64,000 nt of DNA from Guyanagaster necrorhizus (Eukaryota; Basidiomycota; Agaricomycetes; Agaricales; Physalacriaceae). The stretch is from NCBI RefSeq assembly GCF_019112545.1, contig NW_025064881.1, positions 49,045-113,044 on the forward strand, in the 5' to 3' direction. The notes beneath the pieces are model-generated. The model worked only from the letters and a program-made list of their open reading frames with translations. It searched no databases and was not told the origin of the DNA. The position numbers and the translations under genes were made by a program. Position 1 is the first letter of the stretch, and the number at the start of each line of letters is the position of its first letter. This document shows, one piece after another, positions 12,804 through 24,470 of the stretch.

Positions 12804-14195
12804 TCAAAGGATGTCAACTTTCCAACTGCCCATTGTCCTTCTATGTGACCTGGGACTAGTCCGCTGCTCCCTAACCGTACATATGTGCGGCGACGATTTG
12901 AATCGTAAGGCTCTTTCCTTTCCAGTCTCTGACATCAACTCTCCGCCTCTCAATCCTCCTTCCGGGTCTTCGGTGGCCAGTCCTCGCACCAACCCACTGT
13001 GAATCAAGTACCCATGATACGTGTCGGCTCCCGTCTTTTCATCCCAACGAAGATCTTCGCAGATGTACGAGTCCCTGCCAATTGACGGCAGCTTCCCGGT
13101 CATAACTTGCTTCCATGTTGGTCGCCATTTCATGGCTCCGCCTCTGGGGTATGGATATGCAAGGAGCAATTGGGCACGATACACCTTATACATCGTGTTC
13201 ACTAGCGCAGTCCAGTCATCCTCTACAGACTGCGTCTCATAGTAAGCTAGGATCGTGTTTGACTCCAGCAGGAATACAAGCCCTGCAACTCTGTCCACAG
13301 GAATCTGCGACACGAGATCTTGCATCTGCACCAGGGCTTCAAACACATTGGAGTGACAGGAGCCGAGGTTATCGAAGCACTCCAGTTCCCTGCGAAGTCT
13401 TCCCAGTTTGTTCTCTGCGCGATAATCTTCCTGATCCGTCGGCCTGGCGCTTGAAGAGCTAGTACCATCTGTAATCCCACCAATAGCCCTATTGGTACTG
13501 ATCCCCTGTAGCATCCAAGAGCCATTTAACCAGCACGGCTGTCTTTCCAGGTTGCCTGTGCAGAAACCGAAAGGTCGGCCCATCCCGTTAAAGTAATACA
13601 CCACCCTCTTAGCCACGCGATAGACGTGCCCGATAGTGGGCACATCGAGTTCCCACTCCTCTTCGCGCAGATCCTTCCTTGACCTGCCTCTCTGTCTCAA
13701 ACAGAGAACATCCAGCCAAACGTACTCCGCTCCCAGATTGAGCATTTCAATACGTATGAGGTTCAGGTTGGCGTCTTTGGGGATGGGCACGGGCTATTCG
13801 TTTCCGTTAATGGACATCAGGACATCGATGCGATCGTTCTTGTCCATCCACGTGTGCGATATCGCCCAAAGCCTCTTCTGGTCTCGAAAAACCCAGTACG
13901 GCACGACTCTATTACTGTAGAGATCCCAAACACGTCGAGGCGGCATCTTTGGTTTGCTTATCTGAGCATTTACGAGCGCTCTCTGTCGCATTTCTAGATC
14001 TTTTTCTTGGCTCCTTCGAACTTGTCGCATCATGGCGTCCATGCCATGCATGTATATGTTAAATCCAGTATGTTATCGTCGGTCCACTTCCAGCCTACTC
14101 ACCATTTCGGCTTGTCGACGTATATCAACGATACGATGATCCTCACTGCATTTCGCTGCACGGAAAAGCAGCTCTTCAGGAGACAAGTCACCTAG
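12804..14195 (-). pseudogene. HET-domain (heterokaryon incompatibility) gene with a nonsense codon
   Basis: The minus strand encodes the basidiomycete HET-type protein. The N-terminal half (13794-14051) contains 'PPRRVWDLYSNRVVPYWV' and 'AISHTWMDKNDRIDV'. The C-terminal half (12804-13793) contains 'NLIRIEMLNLGAEYVWLDVL' and 'PTIGHVYRVAKRVVYYFNG'. The two halves are in the same frame and separated only by one TAG at 13794-13796, where relatives have tryptophan (TGG) in the 'NG-E-W-PVPIPKD' motif. An upstream exon around 14100-14195 ('SPEELLFRAAKCSEDHR') probably belongs to it, but its splice join could not be settled. HET proteins trigger cell death after non-self fusion or damage. Either this is a recent null allele or the stop is a base-calling error. 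Confidence 0.75.
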
Positions 14196-15984
14196 CTGGA
14201 ATGAGACCTTAAAATACATGTGAAGCAATTGTACATACTATTCCAGTCATCCATTCCGTTTGTCGAGTGCGAGTCAAATGTTAGTCAACAAAAGGCGGGG
14301 ATGTTCCCATATTTATAGCGCTCCGGACTGACACATATTCCCTGCCAATAGTGAGCGGCAATCTAGTAATAAACAAGGACCTTCATGGGAAAATATTCAA
14401 ATGAGTAAGACACCGAAAAAACATCAGCTGCGACCCGGTGTCTTCCCAGGAATCGAGCTCCGCATCCTAGGCAGCATGAAGGCGGGGACAAGAGTATATA
14501 GACCATTAACAGCATTCAAAGCGAAGCACGGATTTTCCAGCCTAAATCCGTGATGCAAGGTCAAAGGTTATTACCCACGGCAGCAAGTGCGATACCGTAG
14601 CGGGAAACACAGAGATCACGGATGGTTACTGCGGTTCCTAGACTATTTGGCAGGGATTCGATGGAAATTCCATTCCCGATATAGAGAACTCCAGTGCTGC
14701 AATCGTATCTCCCTTCAAGAGAGAAATGGAAATTTTCCCTCCCCATTGCATTATGGACCATACGGGAGAAAGCGCTATGACTATGGCGTGATCTCGATCA
14801 TGACATCAGCGGCTATGGCAGACAACACAAGGAATCCTCGCATGGGCCATAGATATTTCCCAAGCTCCTTCTCTGTTGTTCTCACAACAAGAATCAAACA
14901 CCGCATGAATGAATACGTTCCTGGTCGGCAACTTCCCAGTATCCTTGTTGCACGCGTATCTAGGCGCCTTCAACCTTGAAAGAGACCTTTTATCTCACAG
15001 ATCTCGGCTGGTGATCACCCACTAAGGTGCAACAACCCGATTTCCACACAGGTCTGTTGTCGACTGGATCGTTGCCAACAGGCGCCTTGTGTCGCACCTC
15101 TTGGTCTTGCACTTCGTGGGGTGCACAGGACGTCTGCGGGAGGTGTTCGCGATATCCCACAAGGAGGTGGGAATAAGGATGCCAAAGCGATAATCACCTC
15201 TACTATCCCTGCCACTCCGCATCTTGGGCTAATTGAATCATGTGTATGATACTAAAAGGGCAGCATTGAGATAATCTAGGAGCATAAGAGCGTCGAAGCT
15301 GGGCACAAAGTATATTGGAAAGAGAAGAAACGGAGTTGCTTGGGAACTTGAATCAATGATTCATTACGCCTTATGGCCGACCCCAGACAGGGCGGAGATA
15401 GTGACTTTGGGGAGTACGACGCGCAACGCGAAGTTGTTCATCACCATCTTGTTTGTCTTCCGATATACGTAACATTACGGCGCTAATCCCAGATCAGCAT
15501 GAAATCACATCGTAGTATGCATCAATTCTTTATACTAAAGCGAATAAATATTGAGATGAGTATTCCATTACAAAAAAACTTCTCACTCCCTGCATAACAT
15601 AGAACGTATATGATGTGTTTGAAGCAAGGGAGATGAGGGAGGGACTGTCTGTCGGGAATCGAATCATCACATCGAAATCAAGCGCTCTCCAGATTCGTCC
15701 AGTCGTTCCCAATATATTCGCTGAGATGAGACACCGGTAGGTTCATCCGCTTAACTGCATCGTACAGGACTGCGAAGCGCACTAGAAACGCATCAAATAG
15801 CCAAATAAAGGCTTGTGCGATGCTTCGAGAGTAACGCTGGTGATTTCACGCAGAGACCGTTCAGGCGGGAGGGTGCATAGCGATAGGTATGGAATGGCAA
15901 GACGGAGATCCAGCTACCGCGGCGCGCTCAACAGAAGAAGATGTATAAGACAGCTCTTCCCTGAACACTGCTCAGCTGTCGACT
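14196..15984. other. intergenic, nothing recognised
   Basis: Open frames at 14587-14979 (+) and 15015-15222 (-) are short and show no motif or splice pattern. No repeat was noticed. Confidence 0.4.
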
Positions 15985-17860
15985 AGAGTCACCCTTAACC
16001 CTAGGAAATGCAGGGTTAAGGTTACACCGAAGTCCTGTTTCTCTGGCGTAATCCTCTCCGTCCATTGCGCGGCAGGCAAAAGTTTTGCGTGTCACCCGTA
16101 CAGGCGGCATTCTTCGTATGCATGTTGTCTTACATCCTTGTTGCTATCCCACCGGAGAGCGAAGATGTCGTTCTTGCGGAAAAACGCAAAAATTCTGCAT
16201 CGCAATCGCAACGCCATTTTTTCTGAGTCCCTTCATCTCGATTCCGTTAGAGCTGAGAAATCTTGCGTTAGCTATAGAGCCTGTTCCGAAAGAAAGACGA
16301 GAATTACCTACGCAGATCATCCCACACTGGTAAATGGTCGCATCCAGATTCTGTAACATTTCAGCCCCACGGGCGTCTGTCTCTTGGCTTCTCGTGGCAG
16401 AAGACTTGAACATATCAACAGGTAATGAAGGATTTTCCTCAGCCTTCGCAGACAATGGGGACAACGGACGCGAACAAAAAACCGTCGTTGGCGTGTTTGA
16501 CGGTAGCGACCTTGCTGACTGAAGTCGTCATCATAGCGACATCGCTGCTGAAAATCGGAAGGTTAGCCCAGATGAGTACTTTGGTTCGAGGCAGAGAGGA
16601 AGAGTCGGGTCATTAAATGGGAAAAGATCCGATTCTTCGCCGCTTGCGCATACATGGCTGGTGCCTCTCCCTATACACTGATCGTCGAGACTGGGACCAC
16701 GGAAATGTAGATAACGCGCGCCGAAGGCAACAAGCATCTGAATCGAATCCATATCATAGGCGCCCAGCGGTGGAATGATATAAATCATAAAAACGAGCAT
16801 CTCAGAGCGCATCCTGAAGTGACCTGAGCAGGCTACAAAAACATACCATTAGTTCTTGGGTACTTCTAACAACCCCGACTACTCACTTTGCTCTACTTCG
16901 ACATGACTACAGCACTCCCTCAGGGTATTCCTTTTCCCGCGATGATCTCCCAGGCTACTGAAAAGGCGCAGCCAGATAGCGTCGTTCCAGTAAAAGGTGA
17001 GACGTTGATAGCGGGAAGAATGAGAAATCTGTCGGTAGAAAAAGGGAACCAAGTATCGGGAAAAGCATAGGACAGGGTAGGACACTACCGAGGTGCACAG
17101 ACAGATGAGCGCTGACTTCACCACGGCCTTGAAAGTTACGTACCCGCCTGATATTTTCACCTATCGTTCCCTTCCATCATTGTGTCAACTCCTTCATTAT
17201 CGAAATTGCGCCTCGGCCTTTGTCTCGCACTAGAGTATCTGTCAGAGAGAGATGGAACTGCACAGAAAATGTACCGACCTCAATTGACCAGGAGCCCGTA
17301 ATTGTTCTGGTCTTATGGTATTCTCCAACCTTAGTAGATACATGGGCAATTCATTACTCACGCCGAGTCGCAAATGACGGAATTACTCTCAGCACCAGGT
17401 GACTTTGAGCTGTATCACGAAGTCAGCCTGTAAACACATAGAAACGGGAATGTCAAATTGCTCACCGGGCACCGGTTTCCTTCGATATTCCTTCAATCTT
17501 TCATTCAGCGCCGAGTCAAAGTAATGTATGGTATGCAAAAAACGGCCAATTCTTCATGTTTCTTCGTCTTGGCTTCGCTCGCTGTTGCTGATAGAGCTGT
17601 ATGGTTCCTGCAGATGGGCTTTGAATGAAAGGTTCTCCTACAGAATTACTAGGATCGACTCACTGGGCGCTGACTAGCGCTGACTATCTGTCATACTCTG
17701 CAGAGCGAAGTCGTAGGCAACCAGTGATGGTAGTAGTGAAGATCCATGGATGCCGCCAGGCCGATCTGTATATTCGGACTTTGAAATATTCTACCGGCAT
17801 TTACGGCAACAACCGAATGTCCACACAAATTCTTTGACTGTCCTTGTCCTTCGCATTTAT
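15985..17860 (+). repeat. diverged third copy of the small-membrane-protein segment
   Basis: Several blocks match the segment at 25430-27080 in the same orientation: the telomere-like motif (15990-16028 versus 25436-25470), a stretch near 16800-16850 (versus 25890-25940), one near 17110-17290 (versus 26345-26530), and one near 17640-17810 (versus 26925-27060). The third member is the inverted copy at 52600-54000. The similarity is clear by eye but diluted by indels, so this copy is older than the pair in the large inverted duplication. Confidence 0.65.
16903..17070 (+). pseudogene. remnant of the small single-pass membrane protein
   Basis: A 55-codon frame starts at ATG 16903, the position equivalent to the start of the gene at 25987. 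Its tail ('PDSVVPVKG' and 'QVSGKA') aligns with 'TGDIVPVNN' and 'RLSGKA' of that gene. The central membrane helix and the basic stretch after it are missing. With no transmembrane segment it is probably non-functional, although the frame is open. Confidence 0.45.
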
Positions 17861-18773
17861 ACAGGTGCGTCCAAGCTAAATTCTGAGGTCGAGATAACCA
17901 TGCTCGTCGCCTCGCACAGCCAGAATCCCGCTGCGCGCGTTGTGATCTCGTGACTCAACACGTGCTCGTCTGGGGGGTTGATTTTTGAGCTTTGTTTTTT
18001 TGAATTCCTCGCCTGCAGTCGTAACATGAAAGTCAGCGGAAACGTGTATCCACGATGTCGAGCGCGACGCGTCGAGTCGTAGGTCTTGATCGTAATCGCC
18101 ATGCTCCCCCATTCATGCAACATTATGTTCAACGGTACGCCATTTCCCCATCCTTTCCCCATTGCTCATGGCGTCTCTTCAGATATTTTTACTAGGTAGG
18201 GACTTTCCCTTGCTTCCGTTCCTTCACATGAGGTTAACCGGACTTCACGCAGAGCAAAATGCAATACAATCTGCGCGAGGCTGCACATGTAACAGTAAGG
18301 AGGGAGGTCCCATTTTATTACTCGCTAATTCTACCAGTCAACCGTATCCTGGTATTCCAACATCGCCTTGGAATACGTAACTTAGTCTGTGTTTATTTAT
18401 TTGGAGCTGGCCAGAATTTGTTGGTGGGGTGGGTGACACCACTATATAGCCGCGAAAAACGCGGATTGACCTAATTGATGTCAGCATATTAATCCAGGCC
18501 ACAATTTCAGCTTGAGTGCAGGTGATATGCGCCTCGTACTTCACTATTTCAGCATTATAACCGTGAATGTGTCGGTCGAGTTCCGAACATGCCCGTGCGT
18601 TAATGTCCCAAGATTTTTCTTTTCTTTGCTCATTGCTTCTTAGAGTCTCACGACATCTCTAGTATTATACCAATCTACGATCATACAAATTCCAATATTA
18701 GGGTGATATTATCTATTGTTATACGTTATCCATCAACTGACCTAGCAACCTTAGTTGCAAAGAGATGATTCAT
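17861..18773. other. intergenic, nothing recognised
   Basis: Short opposite-strand frames without motif. No exon chain, RNA gene or repeat could be supported. Confidence 0.4.
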
Positions 18774-20461
18774 TCACATTGTCTGGTACCAAAGGCGCGA
18801 GCGCATATAATCACCAGCAACAACTGGTGTCTGCCTGCGCCTTGATTGTAGACCCTGGACAAGATCGACATATGTCATCTCTTTCGTCCAGAACCCTGAT
18901 CTGAGAGCCTTAACGAGCGAATGGGTAAAAAACCCATGAAACTCTCCCTCCATCTCGTGCTCCCCTGCGAATTCGTAGTCATTACACGCCGCCACAACTA
19001 CGTGAGAAGACATGTCTGGACGCCATCTCTGCTCCATTATTGAAGTACGGTTGGATATGCGCATCAGGTTCTGCATCCCAATGAGAAACATAACGTCGCG
19101 CCCATCGGTCAGGGGAAGAGCACTGCGCACTCTAGATTTTGGGTCTCTAGTGATACTAGCAGAGTGGCAGCAGTCGAGGATGACGGTGATTTGATTCCCT
19201 TTAGCCCGCGAAATTTCATAGAGAATCGTATTAATCTCTCGATCGCTGATGTCAGGAATTTTGTGTCCATTGGCATCGATGATGTCACGGTCGATGGGGC
19301 AAAGAGCCTCGGTAGGACAGAAAGCGTCGATACGTTCGTAGCCTTTGTTTTTTGCGCTGTAGCTGAGTGTCGAGACGCGTACATCTGGAATGCTTGACTT
19401 CCTTTCCTCAACATCTCTCGGACATTCCGAGCAAGTGTAGCTTGAGCCATGACCGGCAAAAAATATGACGATGTTGTCTCCTTTCTTGATGTTGGGGTTG
19501 CTGATGAGACTGCAAAGCGTGTTCGTGATATTGTCGCGTGAAGGAATGGAAGGATCGTTAGAGGGCGTATCTTTCTTGCCAAGGAGAAGTTGTATGCGGT
19601 TTATGGGAACCTTGAGATCTTTCTCCAAGTACGTCTTCATCAATAATGCATCTGCCACACAGCCGCACAGTGGATACCTCTTGTATCCGTCAATTCCAAT
19701 GATGACAGCCCAGAACCGCGAGGCATCGATGCCGTGTGGTCTCTATTTTACTTGATAGTTAATAAGAAGGTGAATGATAAAACATTAAGCGTACTTCTGT
19801 TAATGTAATTCTAGGAAATGGCTTGAGTTTGATGGACCCAAACCCTTTGCCTAACTCATAAAGCTGTGTGCGCAGGTGACGGAGCCTATGGAGTTTTTCA
19901 AACGATGGATAAGCAGATTCATCATCGCTCATCGCCCTGTGCTTTGTCTCTTCAAAGACAGCTACTGAGTCGATGTGGCGAGATTCGGTATCGGATTCTG
20001 CCATCCTATACTGCACAGCTAGCTGCTTTTCGTGCTCTGTTAGACCCTTGAGTTCATCCTCTAAGCTCTCAACTTGAAGTCTATCCTCCGGGAAATCAAA
20101 ATCCTCCTGACATCAACAGTTAGCACATCAGCTTCCGAAAATCCACAAAATAAGTATACCATGGCTACAGCATCCGAATCATCGTCAAAATTACGGTCCA
20201 AAGAAGATTGCTCTGGATTCTAAAGAAATTTGCGTTTCGATTAAAGAAAGCAAGAAGCAAAAATCAAATAGTGCCTACGGAATTTATCTCAGTGAAATCC
20301 CTGGAAGTACCGTCAACTTCCCATACCAATGGGGCACCGTGTACCTCCGAGTTAGCGGGCCCTGCATGCTGCCATGTCTCCAAAGAGAAACTTGGTTTGG
20401 TGTCAATTTTCGAATGCCATAGTCGCTCGTCGTGGACTGTGTGCATACGATGGAACCTCAT
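18774..20461 (-). CDS. C14 caspase-like (metacaspase-related) protease
   Basis: Four exons join in phase: 20279-20461, 20160-20219, 19795-20106 and 18774-19742 (introns 20220-20278, 20107-20159, 19743-19794). They give about 507 residues. The caspase p20 fold is in the last exon: 'FWAVIIGIDGY', the catalytic histidine in 'FFAGHGSS' (about residue 283) and the catalytic cysteine in 'ILDCCHSAS' (about residue 377), plus the acidic substrate-pocket motif 'DISDREIN'. The N-terminal about 185 residues are charged and helical, with no known adaptor that I can name. The start is the first ATG of the open exon; an upstream exon cannot be excluded. A cytosolic Arg/Lys-specific cysteine protease is likely if it behaves like metacaspases. 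It is intact and related to the duplicated genes at 21.5 kb and 56 kb. Confidence 0.85.
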
Positions 20462-21389
20462 GCTGTGATACAAGATGGATTTCAGGAAGCGAAGCGCTGA
20501 CGGGGAGTTTCTAAGGTGTTACCAGTTATTCTATTTAACGGTTCCTAATTCTACTCAATGCAGACCAGTCGTCTGTGATTATTACCAATCATTTCCGTAA
20601 ATCAGTGCTGTGAGTTTCTCACCATCCATTAATATTTATTACGGATACCTTGCTAGGCGCCAGCCACAGAAAGGTCAACCGTCGATACCGTGGGGATGAA
20701 GGACGTCAAACCCAAGAAAGGTGGATATACTGTACTTATAATGAAAACCTTCTCCGTTCAGAGTTCTCTACGAAAAGAAGTTATCCTATTAGCCATAACC
20801 CGGCAGTGCAATGTAACTACCATGGAACAAGCGGTCTTGGACTACTAGATCCTGCCGACAATTTGAAGGCATTAGTCATTTCTATGAACTTCGGAAGAAT
20901 TTATCGGCACAGGGAACGTTTCGTGATGAGGGGCTAGGTGGTTTAATTGATACACAATCGCCGCTCACTGCATCCTCACTTCCGGAGAAAGTATGAAACC
21001 ACATCAAACCTTAGAAGTAATTTTAGGTCCTTGACCATTTGTGGTATGGCACATGTACCCCGTGGCGTCTATGGCGCCAATCATCTCATCCGCTGTTGCT
21101 GGCAAGTTCCTGGTCCCGAAGTTATCGGACTCCGAGTCTGTTCATTTACCGTACCTTCGAGCTCCCAATCCTTTTGAACTCGATTCTTAGGGGAGATTTA
21201 TCACTGGAAAGACGCTCGAAAGTTGCAAGTCGCAACATGATCGAGTTCTGCTCGATCAATGGAAACAGTGGCAGCATCACAACAGCTATTATGTAACAGC
21301 CTCGTCACTGCTTTGAGCCGTTATAAGCGCCTAACGGCAGTGGAACTGCGTGTGTATCTCCCACCACCCACGCAAGAGCCACTAATCAC
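20462..21389. other. intergenic between two caspase-like genes
   Basis: This divergent intergenic region separates the minus-strand and plus-strand caspase-like genes and probably holds both promoters. Short frames only. No clear TATA box or repeat was identified. Confidence 0.4.
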
Positions 21390-21495
21390 TCACATACGAC
21401 GCCGACGACCTCATGCAAGATAATGTCTACCTCCCTCAATTTGTAGGCGCTCTCGTCCTCTTCAAAGGTTGTCCTGGTCGCTCATATTGATTAAG

Positions 21496-22864
21496 ATGAC
21501 ACAGAATCTTGGACCACCGAGAGAACACTCCAATGCGCCTGTCAAGTTTTCCTCAGAAAACAATTATGTGAGTATTCGCCTTGCCGACCAAGAAAACACT
21601 GAAATTCCAGCGCAGGAATTACTTTCAAATATAATTAGCTTGCTCGAGCAGTACGAGAAGCAGCTGGCGATACATTATGGGATGGCAAGTGGAGCAACAC
21701 CAGACGTTGATTCGGTCGCGGTGTTCCAAGAGGCAAAAGCTAGGGCGATGCGCAAGAAAGACGGCTCTTCCCTTGCGGCATATCAATTTCTCCACCAACT
21801 CTATCGCATTAGGCTCCGATTTCAATACAAATCCATTACATCACCGTTCCTTGCGAAGCAGGACAGCCCCTCGACCATCGAGGTAGGCAATATTCGGATT
21901 CTTTACCACTGGAATATCCTTGCTAATCGCTGGTTGGAAGCCACCTCTTGAAGTGGAGCGCTCAACATTCTGGGCAGTGATAATAGGCATCGACGCGTAT
22001 GATTCGTATCCATTGCAAGGATGCGTATCAGATGCCACTTCAATGGAGAAATACCTGAAAGAGGACTTGGGCGTGCCGCAAGAACGAATACAGCTACTTC
22101 TTGGTTCTGAACACAGCTCGTCCGAAGACCTCTTCTTTCCATCCCGTGTCAATATTGTCAACACACTTCTTGGTCTCATTGATAACCCTCAAATCGAAGC
22201 AGGTGACAATATCATCATCTACTTTTCCGGGCACGGTTCGCGCTACTTCTCAGATGCATCCTTATACCGCGACACCGATTCTGAGGAGGACGAAGGGAGC
22301 CCTATTGAAGTAGAGGGATCCATCGAAACCATTTGCCCCATTGACAGAGATACCTTCGATGCCAGTGGGTTACGAATCCCTGACATCAGCGACCGAGAGA
22401 TTAACGCTATCTTCCAGCAGATCTCTCGAAGCAAGGGCCACCGAATTACTTTTATCCTCGACTGTTGTCATTCTGGTAGCAACATTCGGCATTTCCCTGA
22501 GCCTGGTACACGTACTATTCCCCCACTACCACGCGCGTCTCTTCAACGCATGCTCCACATGGCCGATGGTAGCCTTGGTCACTATCCTACGTACAAATCG
22601 ATTTCGGCGACGGATTGGCGCCCAGATATGTCTTCTCATGTCGTTCTCATTGCGTGCAAGGAATACCAAACAGCGAGAGAAGTGGAAACCGAAAGGGGGT
22701 ATGGAGGGATTTTCACCGACGCGCTTCTTGGTACCCTTCGAACAGGGAATCTGAGTGAAGAGTCGACGTATGTTGATCTTCTTTTCTCGCTTCCACGGAG
22801 GCGCGGTCAGACACCTGTTGTTGCTGGGAAGCATAAGCGTGAGCGCCTCTGGTACAAGGACTAG
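21496..22864 (+). CDS. C14 caspase-like protease, arm A copy
   Basis: Exons 21496-21567, 21616-21882 and 21941-22864 (introns of 48 and 58 bp) encode about 420 residues. The first intron has good signals, but its 48 bases also read through without a stop, so its splicing is uncertain. The p20 domain has 'FWAVIIGIDAYDSYPLQGC', the catalytic histidine in 'YFSGHGSR' (about residue 211) and the catalytic cysteine in 'ILDCCHSGS' (about residue 289). The last-intron position and the N-terminal 'EKQLA.....DSVAVF' region match the gene at 18.8-20.5 kb, showing common origin. An inserted acidic loop ('DTDSEEDEGS') separates the two catalytic motifs. The gene is intact, whereas its inverted copy at 56 kb is broken. 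Confidence 0.85.
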
Positions 22865-22964
22865 GTAGGCGGACTGTAGCTCGTCATGATTTCAACTTCC
22901 AACATATCCCATTCCTGAGCATTAATGTCCAAGATATGTTAACGATCAATGATAGGACCCTATA

Positions 22965-23222
22965 TCACCAAAATATGTGGATGTCATTCAGAATCCATTT
23001 GCTACATTCAGCATACGGAGCAACAGAGCGGAAAATGAGCACACACCCAATAAATGCTGAACCTTGCAAAAAGACATAGCTTCGACCATTGGAGAATTCA
23101 GTGACGTCCTGGAAACACTTGTTCTGACTACCGACTTGATCGACATCCCAAACGCCTGTCGTGAATCCTGTGTGGTGTGAATTAGTATATATAGATATAT
23201 TGGACATTGCCCAAGCAAACAA
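22965..23222 (-). pseudogene. last-exon fragment of GH16
   Basis: The minus strand reads 'TTGVWDVDQVGSQ' and 'GRSYVFLQGSAF', matching the last exon of the GH16 gene at 29471-29703. The start of the gene is absent here. The penultimate exon lies about 0.5 kb upstream on the same strand, separated by foreign sequence. It is a remnant only. Confidence 0.65.
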
Positions 23223-23274
23223 CGAAAGGTATTTATTCTCGTTTTCAACACACCTAGCCTGGGTGACTGTCGCC

Positions 23275-23490
23275 CATGTCAGATCCTAATGTACTGTCTC
23301 CAGATTTCATTCACAAAATCTGCGATGAATATCTTAATGCGATATTTGCTGAGTCCTTCACCCGTGGTAAGCTCCATGCTTCATTGTGAGAACTCCCTCC
23401 TCATCCGTGGTCTGTAGGAACGTATATTTTCATTTTCATCGTTGCCTTGACCAAACTTTGTGAGTCTATCCGTCTATTCTTCTTAATTCC
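23275..23490 (+). pseudogene. 5' fragment of an unrecognised membrane-protein gene
   Basis: An ATG at about 23276 opens 'MSDPNVLSPDFIHKI', runs to a GTAAGC donor after 'SFTRG', and a CTGTAG acceptor leads to a hydrophobic helix ('TYIFIFIVALTKL') followed by another GTGAGT donor. The two-exon start with a first membrane helix resembles agaric multi-pass membrane genes, but nothing follows downstream. It sits between two GH16 pieces and is absent from arm B. Confidence 0.3.
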
Positions 23491-23532
23491 TCTACCAGTG
23501 TAAATGCCCTCATGTCGAACGCGAAATTGCTT

Positions 23533-23735
23533 CTATTCCACTCCATACGTAACAAGGCCTTTGTCGCATATCTCCTTCCAGCGCGCAGCGACATCTACAT
23601 CTACTAGTGGTGTGACAAAAGGCCCAGACAGACGCAGTATCTGCAATGCCGCCCGTGTACCCACAGCATGCCTCCGAGACTGGACCATGTCAACAAAAGA
23701 AGGCGACAAATACGGCTCCGCATCTATGAACCGAA
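23533..23735 (-). pseudogene. 3' fragment of the F-box gene
   Basis: The minus strand encodes 'YLSPSFVDMVQSRRHAVG' and 'AARWKEICDKGLVTY', the C-terminus of the F-box proteins at 27.2 and 51.0 kb. It is joined directly to GH16 exon sequence just after the 'IIDTNP' codons, with no intact start. Arm B has uninterrupted GH16 sequence at the same place (55.55 kb), so this fragment was inserted or recombined into arm A. Confidence 0.7.
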
Positions 23736-24110
23736 TAGTCAGTGGGTTGGTATCGATAATAAGCATCAAATCTGTAAAAGTGATCGGACGTGTCGCAGGT
23801 CGGGGTATCGATTTGGAAGGTCGGAGCACCCCAAGAGCTCGGAGCTGGTAGGCGATATTTGACTAAAAGACGAACATAAGCTCGTCTTTGAGCAACGAGG
23901 AAGAAAACCTGGCATATCGACTGGACATGCGATCCCAACCTCTGCAGCTATGTCTGCCTGGAGCGATAAAGATGGACTATACGAGGTCGAGGTTTCTGAC
24001 GAAGTACCAGTTTTGTACGATGACAAGAGCTTAATAGTCACGAAGATAGGAGTCATAGTTCAATAGCAGGAGTGAATAACAGGCAGCGAGGACGGCTGCT
24101 TGAAACACCA
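23736..24110 (-). pseudogene. penultimate-exon fragment of GH16
   Basis: Codons for 'LPAPSSWGAPTFQID' and 'CDTSDHF' on the minus strand match the fifth exon of the GH16 gene (29757-29882), and flanking sequence to about 24110 matches arm B at 55250-55440. Frameshifts interrupt it. The catalytic exon (GEIDLVEG) is not present. Confidence 0.6.
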
Positions 24111-24218
24111 GCTCAGGGAGAGACTCCTTTCCTACGAAGAGGTCGGAATTGCCAGCATGAGCCTCTCGAAAGACACAAAAATGATATATGTACGCGCGTG
24201 GCGGTTCCAGCCAAATTA

Positions 24219-24253
24219 TAACCCTAACCATAATAAAGGTGAGGTTAGGTTTA
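24219..24253 (+). promoter_or_regulatory. telomere-like motif pair upstream of DUF6699 gene A
   Basis: The element ACCCTAACC and, 12-14 bases on, the inverted form GGTTAGG flank an AT-rich core, about 30 bases before the TATA box. The same arrangement is kept upstream of gene B at 55078-55112. Telomere-repeat-like boxes can bind Myb/TRF-type regulators. Whether this one does is inference. Confidence 0.4.
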
Positions 24254-24282
24254 CATTCAATGTCTGGAGGGGGATCATACCC

Positions 24283-24290
24283 TATAAAAA
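24283..24290 (+). promoter_or_regulatory. TATA box of DUF6699 gene A
   Basis: TATAAAAA lies about 180 bases upstream of the start codon at 24471 and is followed by a CT-rich leader, the usual agaric core-promoter layout. The identical element occurs at 55041-55048 upstream of copy B. Confidence 0.55.
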
Positions 24291-24470
24291 GCAGTCCCAT
24301 CCTTCCCCAGGCCCTCACACCTCTCCCTCAAACCACCACCATCGACAAATCTCACCCTTCCACGCCTCCCTCCTACGTCCGCACATTCAACCAGAGCCTC
24401 TCTTTTCATCTGTAAGCCTTTCTTCTTGCATTATCTCCATGAAGGAGTATTTACCGCGAGATGAAGAACG

